Below, one piece after another: positions 17,596 through 25,120 of a stretch of DNA of 40,058 bases. Under the pieces are notes generated by a model that did no database searches, was not told where the DNA came from, and saw nothing but the letters and a program-made list of their open reading frames with translations. Positions within the stretch are counted from its first letter, which is position 1, and every line of letters starts with the position of its first letter. A program made the translations under genes and the position numbers. Source of the stretch: Bacteroidales bacterium UBA2861 (GTDB taxonomy: Bacteria > Bacteroidota > Bacteroidia > Bacteroidales > UBA932); NCBI GenBank assembly GCA_002350615.1, contig DEFD01000002.1, positions 30,919 to 70,976 of the forward strand. The letters run 5' to 3'.

Positions 17596-19841
17596 TACAG
17601 AGTTTCATAATCAAAAGTAGGCCATCCGTCGCTTCCGGCAATCCAAGTCCTGATTTCTGGGAAATCACTGACATAGTTCTGGGAACTGATGTTGCCGTTC
17701 AACCTGCTCACCAGGTCGTTCAATGAGACAGCGCCGCCATCTCCTACAGAAGTGCTGCCGCCAGTAGTGGCACCTGCGAATTCTGTATTTCCGATGGGGC
17801 CGAGGTTGTCAGCTGTGCTCTTGTTAGCGTATGTCACCAGAGCAATGTTGTAATAATTGATGTTCCAGGCTCCGGCTCCTTTCGTTCCGACGAAGAAGCC
17901 TATACGGGGCTTGGTAGTGCAGGCGTGATATATCGAGCCTGACGAAACTACATTGTTCTGAACCTTGCCGGCGGTAGCCTTTTCCTGCCCGAGAAGGAGA
18001 CTCATCAATGCTTCCGAAGTCCTGGTGGTATTGCGGATGGTATTACCTGAGGACAGGTTGTTGACTATATGTGCGGCGGCATTTACCATGCCTACCAATC
18101 CGCCCATGCCCTGACCGGTTGCCGTTATGTCATTGTTCCTTGAAATACAATTGACGACGTAGGAATTTGCGACATTCAAGCCTCCGACGACGGCACCTGT
18201 GGCTCCTTTGCCGTTTATTGTGCATCCCGTTACGCTGCAGTCGACAATCTTTCCGGTATTGTTCACGAGACCGGCAACCGCACCATTGTTATCCTGGGAA
18301 GAAGTGATTGTGCAATTGACGATCTTGCATCCTTTGACAACGGAATTGGCGCCTGTGAGGCATCCGACTATCATAGCTCCATAGTTGGAACAGGTAATTG
18401 AGGAATTGTTTATTCTGACGTTCTCGATACTTCCGCTTGTATCCATGCCGCACAATACTCCACCCTTGGTGGTGCCGGTCGTAGGGGCGGTAGCTGTTGC
18501 GTGGTCTATTATCAAATTCTTTACTGTTCCGGACAAACCCCAGAACAGGCCGGTATGGGTTGTGCCATCCCCAATGGTGAGATTGCTGAACGTATGTCCT
18601 CCGCCGTCGAAAGTACCTGCGAAACTTTTGCTGGTACTTACTCCTGCATGGGGTACGGAAGCATTGTTGAAGTCAATGTCCTGCATGACTGAAACGAATT
18701 TGCCGGTATAAGAATAGCCGGCTGCATCCGCGCAGAATTCTTCCCAGTCTCCGGCATCATAGATTCTCCATGGGTGTGAGGAAGTGCCTGCGCCATAATA
18801 TTTCACTGAAATGTCCTTGGACGCTGTTTCTGAGGCAAGGAAAAGCTCGGGATAGTCTTCGTTCACCGCCTGAACGGTTACGGTAAGGTCTCCCTCCAGG
18901 ACACCGAGCATTGCCGTGGTTCCTTCTGCAGTCAGGCTTGTGCTTCCGGCTTTGACGATATAGCCGGTGGCTCCGTTGACAGGATTCCAGCTTATATTGT
19001 TAAGGAGTGTCTTCTGCCTGTTGGAAGTGAAATTTGCTTGATTGAAGGTGATTCCCGTCGGTGCGGGCAGTTTGGCAGCTATCGTGCCGAGGGCTATATT
19101 GTCCCTTCTGTCAAGGGTGAGAGGCGCATCGTTGGAGAATGTGATATCCCCGCCTGCAGTCGTCATGGTCATTGTGAGATTCTCGTGAGTGCCAGGGAGA
19201 ACCACGAAATAATACTTGCTGCCAGCCACGAAATTCCCGCTGAGCCGGATGCTTTTGACTCCTTGCCCCTCGACTGTCTCCACGGTGGGGGAATCTTTCC
19301 CTGCATCTATGCGTATGCCCCCTGCGAGGTAATCACTGCTGCTCAGCGTAACTGCGGTAACTCCATCCTGATTGACGGTAAAGCTGACATAGGCCCCTAC
19401 ATTCTTCATAATAAGGTTTTGGGTGCTCGTCACGGCTACGGCGATGTTCGCTCCGTTCCCAAAGGAAGAAGCAGTGAAACTCTGTTCTGCCGGGAGAGTC
19501 GTCGTTATTATGCCCCCGCTGATCGATGCTTCTGCATCGTACGGATACAGAGCGTAGTAGGTGTCGGCTGCAACTGCAGTTCCGGAGAAACTCGCGCTTG
19601 CATTCCCTTCACCAAGGACGGGGTTCTCGAATTTCTGATTGGCGCTTCCGGAGAAGACGCTGATGCAATCTCCCTCGGACCACAGAACGCTGGTACCTGA
19701 AAGAGATGTTTTGCTGTTTTCATTCAGTACTGAAAAACAAAGATCTTTTTCGGCGCCGATTGGAGAAGATTTCTGCTCTTTCGCGCAAGCGGAAAGGATA
19801 GCCGCTGCTGTGGCGGCTGCGATAATTACTTTAACCTCCAT
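17595..19841 (-). CDS. surface lipoprotein: fimbrillin-like N-terminus, FN3-like domain, GLUG-type beta-helix
   Basis: This 748-residue lipoprotein (lipobox ILSAC, Cys19) has three parts. Residues 30-265 look like the fimbrillin/Mfa-like fold of Bacteroidota surface proteins (VLWSEGDCISVFSG, then YYALYPYDAEA and FVAGSKYYFVVLPG). Residues about 270-355 form an FN3-like domain. From 360 on lies a GLUG-type beta-helix with the same C-terminal signature (WIAGSDGWPTFDYE) as the lipoprotein at 5166-7331. It is probably a surface adhesin or glycan-binding protein. The start is the ATG at 19841, supported by a strong Shine-Dalgarno AAGGAGG seven bases upstream, which is rare in this phylum. The first 11 bases overlap the small ORF at 19831-20010. 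Confidence 0.75.
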   Translation of the reverse strand: MEVKVIIAAATAAAILSACAKEQKSSPIGAEKDLCFSVLNENSKTSLSGTSVLWSEGDCISVFSGSANQKFENPVLGEGNASASFSGTAVAADTYYALYPYDAEASISGGIITTTLPAEQSFTASSFGNGANIAVAVTSTQNLIMKNVGAYVSFTVNQDGVTAVTLSSSDYLAGGIRIDAGKDSPTVETVEGQGVKSIRLSGNFVAGSKYYFVVLPGTHENLTMTMTTAGGDITFSNDAPLTLDRRDNIALGTIAAKLPAPTGITFNQANFTSNRQKTLLNNISWNPVNGATGYIVKAGSTSLTAEGTTAMLGVLEGDLTVTVQAVNEDYPELFLASETASKDISVKYYGAGTSSHPWRIYDAGDWEEFCADAAGYSYTGKFVSVMQDIDFNNASVPHAGVSTSKSFAGTFDGGGHTFSNLTIGDGTTHTGLFWGLSGTVKNLIIDHATATAPTTGTTKGGVLCGMDTSGSIENVRINNSSITCSNYGAMIVGCLTGANSVVKGCKIVNCTITSSQDNNGAVAGLVNNTGKIVDCSVTGCTINGKGATGAVVGGLNVANSYVVNCISRNNDITATGQGMGGLVGMVNAAAHIVNNLSSGNTIRNTTRTSEALMSLLLGQEKATAGKVQNNVVSSGSIYHACTTKPRIGFFVGTKGAGAWNINYYNIALVTYANKSTADNLGPIGNTEFAGATTGGSTSVGDGGAVSLNDLVSRLNGNISSQNYVSDFPEIRTWIAGSDGWPTFDYETL

Positions 19842-20010
19842 AATACCATCCTCCTTGTCCTGAATAATTGTCCTCTGAATTGATGTTTTCGTTCCCGCCT
19901 TCCGCATTATCGAGGTCGCTGGAACAAAGGATACGGTCCTGCCACAGGCAGACAAGCCTGCATAGGGGTGGCAGATAGTCCTTCTGAGTTCTTCTTTTGA
20001 CTGATTGCAT
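19831..20010 (-). CDS. 59-residue small protein opening the PUL operon
   Basis: An open frame of 59 codons starts at the ATG at 20010, about 30 bases after the predicted operon transcription start, and ends with TAA at 19833-19831, 11 bases inside the next gene. The peptide begins MQSVKRRTQKDYLPPLCRL, has a short hydrophobic centre (LVCLWQDRILCSS), then an acidic, Asn-rich tail ending GQGGWYYGG. It resembles, by general pattern only, the many small Bacteroidota proteins with a Y-x-P-P/K-P start, an ILC-S core and a Gly-rich end that lie ahead of surface protein genes. The next gene's Shine-Dalgarno lies within its GQGG codons, so the two would be coupled. Expression is inferred from position; function is unknown. 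Confidence 0.5.
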   Translation of the reverse strand: MQSVKRRTQKDYLPPLCRLVCLWQDRILCSSDLDNAEGGNENINSEDNYSGQGGWYYGG

Positions 20011-20045
20011 ATTGTATAATGATTATTGTTTCGTGTGTCTTTTTA

Positions 20046-20075
20046 CAAAAGTATATTCCTGTCAGTCAATAGCAA
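20046..20075 (-). promoter_or_regulatory. Bacteroidota-type promoter for the PUL operon
   Basis: On the minus strand TTG (20075-20073), a 19-base spacer and TACTTTTG (20053-20046) match the consensus fully. Transcription would start near 20042, upstream of the small ORF. The promoter faces away from the HTCS gene, the usual arrangement for HTCS-controlled PULs; the HTCS site should lie in 20054-20130, but I cannot identify it. Confidence 0.65.
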
Positions 20076-20125
20076 TGTTGGATAATCCAAAAAAATAGAA
20101 CAAAAATTTTTTTTATTTTCGTTTG

Positions 20126-20156
20126 TTGCAAAGTGTATACTATAATGCTATTTTTG
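20126..20156 (+). promoter_or_regulatory. Bacteroidota-type promoter for the HTCS gene
   Basis: TTG at 20126-20128, 20 bases, then TATTTTTG at 20149-20156. The HTCS start codon follows only 5 bases later, so a transcript from this promoter would have almost no leader. Confidence 0.55.
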
Positions 20157-20161
20157 CAATT

Positions 20162-23100
20162 ATGACAACTGTCGTTTCGATCATTCTTTTCTCTCTGTTG
20201 AGGATTGTCCCGTTGAGGGAGGCTCCTCAGGCCGATATCGCGGTCAAGCATCTATCTGTCGAAGACGGTTTGTCTACATCCCAGATCAATGATTTCTATT
20301 CAGATGAATCCGGACTTCTCTGGATAGCCACGGAATTCGGGCTCAATCGCTGGGACGGGGTTTCGGTGGAGCAGATAGACACTCCTGTGAATACCATACT
20401 GGAAATATGCGGGGACAAAGACGGGCATATGTGGTTCAGGAGTCTTGAATCCCTCTGGGAACTTGACCTGAAGACAGGCAGCTGCAGATCGCTCGTATCA
20501 GGGAATTTGGTTTCCATGGCATGGTCGGGGGAATTGTACTGGGCGACACAGGACAGGGTTTTTGCACGGGGTAATCCGGACCCTGTTTTTTCCCTTGACG
20601 ACAGCCGGGGCTCATCGATAACCTCCTTGGGCGTTTCTACTGAAGGCCCGCTTTATCTTACGCTTGATTCCGGCGAGGTCCTGAGGATCGTAAACTGGCA
20701 GGAAATCACCCATTATCCCCTTGAGGGTGCATGTAGCGTCGACCCGGACAGCGACGGCTCAGTATGGATCAATTCAAGGAGCCATGGTACCATGTGCATC
20801 AGGCCGGACGGCAGCTGTCTGAATTACCTCCCCGGCGCGTCCGGCAATCAGGATGCGAACAATGTCCGCGCCGTTACGAGAAAGTCAGGGCATGAGTTCT
20901 ACGTAGGGACGTATGACGGCCTTTATTCCCTTGATACGGAAACTGCAAGTTGTTCCCGGCTGAATTATCAGACCTCTCTTGCCGGTTTCCATAATCAGGC
21001 TGTGCGCGCGATGTATGCCGATTCTGGGACACTTTATATCGGAACTTATCATGCCGGGGTCCACTATTGGAATCAGAACAACGAGGTGTTCTCTGCCGCC
21101 GGGGACATGGGATCGGGGGTTGGCGGCCTGCGCTCACCCGTGGTGAGTTCGATAGTGGAAGACAATCGCGGGATAATCTGGATAGGATCGGTAAGCGGGG
21201 GGATGAGTATCATCGACCCCAAAGGCCTTCTGCCGTCATCGTTCAAGGAGGCTGTTTCGAGGAATACCCATTTCGAGAATGTAAAGAGCCTGTATTATGA
21301 TGACAGGGAGGATGCGGTATGGGTAGGTCTCTTCTCCGAAGGTATTTACTGCATCTACCCCTCCAAAAGGGACATAGGAAAGATAAGGATCCCCTTCTAC
21401 GCCGAGAACATCACGCGCATTGCTTATCTGGATGAAGGACACTTGCTTGCAAATTGCGTGGACGGACTTATGATTATTGACCGGGAGAAGAAAGAGGTGG
21501 TCAGGATGCTCAAAATGCCTTTTCACGGTGCGTACGCAACTGATTTTTGCGTGGACTCCGATCAGGTTTGGGCGGTGTCCAGGAATGCCGCCTATCGTTT
21601 CGTGTCCCTCGACAATATGGACAGCTATATCAAATACCCGGTGTCCGATATAGAGGGGATGGAGAAGGAATGCCTGATGACCTCGATTTACAAGTCGAAG
21701 GAGGGGCATCTGTATTTCTGTTCAAACGGGGCTGGACTTTTTGAATTTGATAAAGCAAGCAATACGATAAAGAAGGTCGAGGACTCTTCCGGAGCCGGCG
21801 TAGAAGGCGCAGTCAACAGACTGACGGAGGGACCGTCTGAGGATATCCTTTACATGGCTACCAACCGGGGCATCGCGGCTTTCAACCAGAAGACCAGGAA
21901 CGTCAGCTATTTCGGACAGACCGAAGGATTCCCGCTTGCGACGGTGGATTATATCTTCGTGAGCCGGGATTCCCTTATCTACACCTGCACGGTGTCCGGG
22001 GTGAAAACTGCCAAGGAGAAGGAAATAAGGCGCCGCCAGATAGATTACTCGTTGAATATCAAGGATATCTATGTAGGAGGGGAAAAACTTGTCCCTTCTC
22101 CGTCCGGTCCGTTGGCACTCGCTCCTCCCTATCTTGAAGAATTGTCCGTGAGAGGCCCTGTCAAATCCATCTCCCTTGATGTTTACAATTCACGGAGAGA
22201 TCCTTACCTTATGCCGGCCTTTGAATATTGCCTGGAAGGTTTCGATGCATCTTTTCAAAGGGCCAGAAGTCGTTCCATTACCTATACCAATATAAAACCG
22301 GGTAGATATCGCCTGGTCATAAGGGGCCTGATCCAGGATGCCACGGATTCATACCCCGAAAGGTCCTTGTTCCTGAGGGTGAAGCCTCCTTTATATCAGG
22401 CCGGATGGTTCATTGCTTTTGAGATCGTCTTTGCGTTATTGCTGCTGGCCGTCCTTGCTTTTGTCTATGCCAGGTCTACAAAGCTCAGAATGCTTCTGGA
22501 AGTGGAACAGAAGGATAAGGAACGGCGTCAGAAAGTATCTGAAGCCAAAACTGCCTTTATTACCAACGTATCCCATGAGTTCCGTACGCCGCTTACTTTG
22601 ATCAGCAGCAATCTGGAGTCCCTGATGGACAAAGGGTCGCTTGACAAAGATGCGCGCAGGATGGCTGCGAATGCATTCAGGAATACCGGGGTCCTCAGCA
22701 GCATGGTCGATGAATTCATAGATTATAACAGGATGTCATCGGATTCTTTCTCTTTGTTGCTGTCTCCTGTGGAAATGAATGACCTGCTCTCGGCCTTATA
22801 TGATTTGTTCGGGGATTATGCCAAGAACAGGAAGATATCATTGGTATGGACTCCTTCTCCTGAAAGAATCGTCTGCGATATAGACGAAGTGTGGTTCTAC
22901 AGGGCCATCGTCAATATTGTTTCCAATGCATTCAAATATACGAAAGACTACGTTGAGATCAAATTGGAGAACGATGGGGACAATGCTTCCATTACTGTCC
23001 GGGATAACGGGGTCGGAATACAGAAAGAACATATCGAACATATCTTTGAACGTTTCTATCGCGAGAAAGAAGCAAACATGGTAAAGAAAACTCCCGGTTC

Positions 23101-24100
23101 GGGAATCGGTCTTTCTTTTGCAAAAAGAATCGTGGAGATGCACTCGGGGACCATACAGGTTTCCAGCGAAGAAGGATCTGAAACCATTTTTACCGTCAAG
23201 CTGCCCAAGAGCGACAAGAATCCGGAAGAGATACACGCTCCCGAGGCGATCGCGCTGCCTGAAGCTGCGGTTGAGGGGCGGGATGATGGTGGAAGATTCG
23301 AACGGAACGATTCGGAAGGGGGTAAATTGCTGATCGTGGAAGACAATCCGGAGATGACGGATATATTATGCGGGATATTCAGGGAGGGATTCAGCATCAT
23401 TACCGCCGACAATGGGGAGGCTGGACTGCGCATGGCGGAAAGGAAACAGCCGGATATCATAATCAGCGATGTCATGATGCCCGGCATGAACGGATTCCAG
23501 ATGTGTGAGGCCTTGAAAACTTCCCCGGCCACCAGCCATATTCCGATAATACTGCTCACGGCCCTTGATTCGGAACAGGATATCGTCAAAGGCCTGGCCA
23601 ATGGTGCCGACGACTATCTCTCAAAGCCTTTCCGGTCCTCGGTCCTTAAGGCGAAAGTAGACACTATCCTCCGTAACCGAAGGGCGATTTATAAATACTT
23701 TGCCACATCCCCTGTGCCCCAGGAAGCCAAGATGCCGGGAAGCAGCGCTTTGGATGTCAAGCTGTTGAAATCGGCCGTAGCCCTTGTAGAAGAGAACATC
23801 ATGGACCAGGAATTCGGGATCATGGAATTCGCAAAGGGGCTGGGTCTGAGCCGTTCTCTGCTGTTCATTAAGATCAAATCACTTACCGGCTTGACGCCCA
23901 ATGAGTTCGTCACTTCTGTAAAACTCAGGAAGGCCGCTGCTAAAATCCTGGCGGATCCGGATGAGACTACGGCCAGGATCGCCTATGGCTGTGGTTTCAA
24001 TACTCCCAGTTACTTCATCAAGTGCTTCAAGCGCTTCTATGGAATAACACCGCTGCAGTACCGTTCGCAGCACCGCAAGGATTCTGCGAACAATGATTGA
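20162..24100 (+). CDS. hybrid two-component system regulator (HTCS) of the PUL
   Basis: This 1312-residue one-piece sensor would bind a glycan fragment in the periplasm and switch on the divergent PUL operon. In order: signal peptide or anchor (1-25); a periplasmic sensor of two-component propeller repeats, each with an LLWIATEFGLNRWDG-like unit, to about residue 640; a Y_Y_Y domain (about 660-740); a membrane span (about 748-770); a histidine kinase with VSHEFRTPL (His805), an N-box (NIVSNAFKYT), DNGVGI and GSGIGLSF; a receiver with DVMMPGMNGF (Asp1103) and KPF; and a C-terminal AraC-type helix-turn-helix (about 1200-1305). All catalytic motifs are intact. I start at the ATG at 20162; a TTG at 20123 lies upstream of the promoter. 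The stop codon TGA at 24098-24100 falls in the captured antitoxin tail. Confidence 0.95.
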   Translation: MTTVVSIILFSLLRIVPLREAPQADIAVKHLSVEDGLSTSQINDFYSDESGLLWIATEFGLNRWDGVSVEQIDTPVNTILEICGDKDGHMWFRSLESLWELDLKTGSCRSLVSGNLVSMAWSGELYWATQDRVFARGNPDPVFSLDDSRGSSITSLGVSTEGPLYLTLDSGEVLRIVNWQEITHYPLEGACSVDPDSDGSVWINSRSHGTMCIRPDGSCLNYLPGASGNQDANNVRAVTRKSGHEFYVGTYDGLYSLDTETASCSRLNYQTSLAGFHNQAVRAMYADSGTLYIGTYHAGVHYWNQNNEVFSAAGDMGSGVGGLRSPVVSSIVEDNRGIIWIGSVSGGMSIIDPKGLLPSSFKEAVSRNTHFENVKSLYYDDREDAVWVGLFSEGIYCIYPSKRDIGKIRIPFYAENITRIAYLDEGHLLANCVDGLMIIDREKKEVVRMLKMPFHGAYATDFCVDSDQVWAVSRNAAYRFVSLDNMDSYIKYPVSDIEGMEKECLMTSIYKSKEGHLYFCSNGAGLFEFDKASNTIKKVEDSSGAGVEGAVNRLTEGPSEDILYMATNRGIAAFNQKTRNVSYFGQTEGFPLATVDYIFVSRDSLIYTCTVSGVKTAKEKEIRRRQIDYSLNIKDIYVGGEKLVPSPSGPLALAPPYLEELSVRGPVKSISLDVYNSRRDPYLMPAFEYCLEGFDASFQRARSRSITYTNIKPGRYRLVIRGLIQDATDSYPERSLFLRVKPPLYQAGWFIAFEIVFALLLLAVLAFVYARSTKLRMLLEVEQKDKERRQKVSEAKTAFITNVSHEFRTPLTLISSNLESLMDKGSLDKDARRMAANAFRNTGVLSSMVDEFIDYNRMSSDSFSLLLSPVEMNDLLSALYDLFGDYAKNRKISLVWTPSPERIVCDIDEVWFYRAIVNIVSNAFKYTKDYVEIKLENDGDNASITVRDNGVGIQKEHIEHIFERFYREKEANMVKKTPGSGIGLSFAKRIVEMHSGTIQVSSEEGSETIFTVKLPKSDKNPEEIHAPEAIALPEAAVEGRDDGGRFERNDSEGGKLLIVEDNPEMTDILCGIFREGFSIITADNGEAGLRMAERKQPDIIISDVMMPGMNGFQMCEALKTSPATSHIPIILLTALDSEQDIVKGLANGADDYLSKPFRSSVLKAKVDTILRNRRAIYKYFATSPVPQEAKMPGSSALDVKLLKSAVALVEENIMDQEFGIMEFAKGLGLSRSLLFIKIKSLTGLTPNEFVTSVKLRKAAAKILADPDETTARIAYGCGFNTPSYFIKCFKRFYGITPLQYRSQHRKDSANND

Positions 24101-24179
24101 ATATAAAGACAAGCGCTCCGATAAAGAGGCGGAAGCCGATGCTTTTGCCACCCGTGCGCTGGAAAGAATACTAAAGTAA
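24096..24179 (+). pseudogene. higA-immA 3'-tail, copy B (orphan remnant at right PUL edge)
   Basis: This encodes the last 27 residues of the antitoxin (IEYKDKRSDKEAEADAF... to ERILK) and a TAA stop, with nothing of the gene before it. The match to copy A begins exactly at 24096, within the last codons of the HTCS gene. The truB start codon is 2 bases after its stop. The spacing suggests that this is the native join of antitoxin gene to truB, cut from its 5' part by the PUL. Confidence 0.9.
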
Positions 24180-24181
24180 CT

Positions 24182-25120
24182 ATGAATCCGCTGGTATTAA
24201 AGAAAGGAATGACTCTGACGGGGAGTATAGACGACTACCCGGAAGGGATTGTCATTCCCGTGGACAAACCGTACAGATGGACCTCGGCTGATGTCATCCG
24301 CAAGGTGAAGTGGATGGCAATCAAGCATTTCGGGAAGAAGAACCTGAAGGTCGGCCACGCCGGGACGCTTGACCCCCTTGCAACCGGCGTGCTGCTGGTG
24401 TGCGTAGGCAAGGCCACGAAGATGGCGGATGAATTCCAGGCGCATCCCAAGGAATACATCGCCGGCGTATCCTTCGGCGCCACTACCGCGTCTTACGACC
24501 TTGAGAAGGAAATCGATGCGGATTACCCTCTGGACGCTGTGAACGAAGACTCCCTGCGACGGGTGCTGGACGGCTTCGTCGGCGAGCAGGAGCAGGTCGC
24601 ACCCCTTTTCAGCGCCAAGAGCGTGGATGGCAAACGCGTCTATGAAATAGCGAGGCAGCTTTACAAGGCCGGGAAACCGGTGGACAGCGATATCCTTCGT
24701 GCCAGCCGCATCACCATCTTTGACCTGGCGCTGCTGAGCTACTGCGACGCAGAGGCCGGAGCGCTGCCATCCGCCAACTCATGCCACCCTCGGCAATGTA
24801 AGAGGGGGGACCGCGAAGCGGTGGGGTCGAGCGAAGCGAGACAGTTGGCGGATGGCAGTTCTCCGGCTGATGCCGGCAATGCCCACCCACAGGGAGCCAG
24901 CGGCAGGATTAACGTGGCATCCACCGAAGGCCACACACTTATCCGGACGGAAATCCGCGTCTCCTGCAGCAAAGGCACCTACATCCGCGCGCTTGCCCGC
25001 GACCTCGGGGAAGCCCTCGGCAGCGGGGCCTTCCTGCACAGTCTGCGCCGAACGAAAACAGGCTCCTTCCGTGTGGAAGAAGCCCTGTCCATAGATGATA
25101 TCTCTCAGATACTTATTTGA
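24182..25120 (+). CDS. truB: tRNA pseudouridine(55) synthase TruB with an in-frame insert
   Basis: TruB makes pseudouridine 55 in the T-loop of tRNAs. This 312-residue protein has the catalytic motif GHAGTLDPLATGVL with Asp64, the YEIARQ region after SAKSVDGKR, and the late block CSKGTYIRALARDLG. Between LLSYCD (near residue 189) and the strand before CSKGTYIR there is an extra stretch of roughly 60 residues, including CHPRQCKRGDREAVGSSEAR, that bacterial TruB proteins lack. It is encoded by a palindromic element (24755-24867). The reading frame stays open and all active-site motifs are kept, so the enzyme is probably functional. The gene begins 2 bases after the orphan antitoxin tail and has no clear promoter of its own; its end overlaps the convergent esterase gene by 8 bases. 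Confidence 0.93.
   Translation: MNPLVLKKGMTLTGSIDDYPEGIVIPVDKPYRWTSADVIRKVKWMAIKHFGKKNLKVGHAGTLDPLATGVLLVCVGKATKMADEFQAHPKEYIAGVSFGATTASYDLEKEIDADYPLDAVNEDSLRRVLDGFVGEQEQVAPLFSAKSVDGKRVYEIARQLYKAGKPVDSDILRASRITIFDLALLSYCDAEAGALPSANSCHPRQCKRGDREAVGSSEARQLADGSSPADAGNAHPQGASGRINVASTEGHTLIRTEIRVSCSKGTYIRALARDLGEALGSGAFLHSLRRTKTGSFRVEEALSIDDISQILI
24755..24867. repeat. palindromic element inserted in frame within truB
   Basis: A 113-bp segment is bounded by 25-bp inverted repeats (24755-24779 and 24843-24867, 23 of 25 paired), with a 16-bp perfect core CTGCCATCCGCCAACT. Inside lies a small hairpin ACCGCGAAGCGGT (24810-24822). It could fold into one long stem. This resembles in form the palindromic elements known to insert in frame in Rickettsia genes; a related family in Bacteroidales is my inference. 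Confidence 0.8.

Larger units (their letters stand above)
3993..24095. other. polysaccharide utilization locus island bounded by duplicated host gene tails
   Basis: About 20.1 kb holds nine minus-strand genes and one plus-strand regulator that together make a complete PUL. The left edge is the orphan dcuB tail and the right edge is the orphan antitoxin tail; both host gene copies also exist intact or in place to the left. No integrase, transposase or tRNA is visible inside or at the edges, so transfer by homologous or homology-assisted recombination is more likely than a self-mobile element. The flanking genes dcuB, higBA and truB would be neighbours without the island. Confidence 0.7.

Noticed and set aside
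3958..24179. Classical integrative element with att sites
   Set aside because: No integrase, transposase, relaxase or tRNA gene is visible, and the left and right duplicated sequences come from two different genes, unlike an att pair.
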